The notes beneath the pieces are model-generated. The model saw nothing but the letters and a program-made list of their open reading frames with translations. It was not told the DNA's origin and did no database searches. Below, piece by piece: positions 63,851 to 64,000 of a stretch of 64,000 bases of DNA. The stretch spans positions 551,990 to 615,989 of the forward strand of contig NZ_FPKU01000003.1 of NCBI RefSeq assembly GCF_900119845.1, in the 5' to 3' direction. The DNA is from Devosia enhydra (lineage in GTDB: Bacteria; Pseudomonadota; Alphaproteobacteria; Rhizobiales; Devosiaceae). The translations under genes and the position numbers were made by a program. The first letter of the stretch is position 1, and each line of letters opens with the position of its first letter.

Positions 63851-64000
63851 ATGAACCTCACCATTATCGAGACCGGCGAGATTCCCGAACCGCTGCGCCA
63901 CCGCTTCGTCCCCTATGCCGACATGTTCGGCCAAATGTTCGCGCGCGCCGGCCGCCCCGTAGCCACCCAGACCATTGCGGTGCATCGCGGCGATCCCCTG
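63851..64000 (+). CDS. Class I glutamine amidotransferase-like protein, 3' truncated
   Basis: First 50 codons only (MNLTIIETGEIPEPL, then RFVPYADMFGQMF). The start pattern is that of stand-alone type 1 glutamine amidotransferases (GMP-synthase-like), but the catalytic Cys and His/Glu lie beyond the window. It begins 37 bases after def and is probably co-transcribed. Confidence 0.65.
   Translation, partial: MNLTIIETGEIPEPLRHRFVPYADMFGQMFARAGRPVATQTIAVHRGDPL

Overview
The window reads as chromosomal DNA of a high-GC alphaproteobacterium of the order Hyphomicrobiales (Rhizobiales), perhaps Devosiaceae-like. That placement is an inference from gene content and order: rpmH-rnpA-yidC-engB; argB, a pyrimidine 5'-nucleotidase, dapD, dapE, truA, fmt and def in one neighbourhood; short HisG with HisZ; an IalB-like protein; and many ABC importers. 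No rRNA, tRNA, insertion sequence, prophage or CRISPR array was seen.

Layout. 1-0.95 kb: end of a putrescine-type ABC importer operon. 1-1.9 kb: purU. 2-7.4 kb: an ABC sugar-importer operon (binding protein, two permeases, a UxuA-like dehydratase, no ATPase) divergent from a GntR/FCD regulator. 7.4-8.5 kb: a 2H-phosphoesterase-like protein and a small secreted protein. 8.6-17.3 kb: a peptide-uptake locus. It has two ATPases on the minus strand, then an Lrp/AsnC regulator, two permeases, an M19 dipeptidase-family protein, a FAD amine oxidase and the binding protein on the plus strand. A 13-bp motif recurs at two of its control regions. 17.4-18 kb: an IalB-like protein. 18-26.2 kb: a 1825-residue autotransporter directly downstream of a membrane histidine kinase and its response regulator. 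26.4-33.5 kb: a periplasmic redox island with a molybdenum hydroxylase (iorBA-like), a SoxYZ fusion, SoxX, SoxA and a triheme cytochrome c, but no soxB or soxCD. 33.6-36 kb: a Sel1 protein, an MFS exporter and a small secreted protein.

36-64 kb is mostly housekeeping. The minus-strand rpmH-rnpA-yidC-engB operon has a clear promoter. It is followed by a TVP38/TMEM64-flavoprotein pair, an ECF sigma/anti-sigma pair, argB, an unknown periplasmic protein, a pyrimidine 5'-nucleotidase, a PIN-type toxin-antitoxin with an inverted-repeat operator, a LOG-family protein, hisS-hisZ-hisG, tag, dapD, dapE, truA-fmt, a two-gene ABC exporter, a fasciclin protein, exported MsrB, rmuC, def and the start of a glutamine amidotransferase.

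The most distinctive points are five. The Sox/molybdenum-hydroxylase redox island is incomplete as a thiosulfate-oxidising system. The M19 protein lacks the usual His-x-Asp zinc ligands. The ABC exporter pair has one canonical and one degenerate ATP site. The autotransporter carries a large Gly/Ala-rich insertion between two Pmp-like motifs and sits under an adjacent two-component system. Several inverted or repeated elements sit where operators would be expected.
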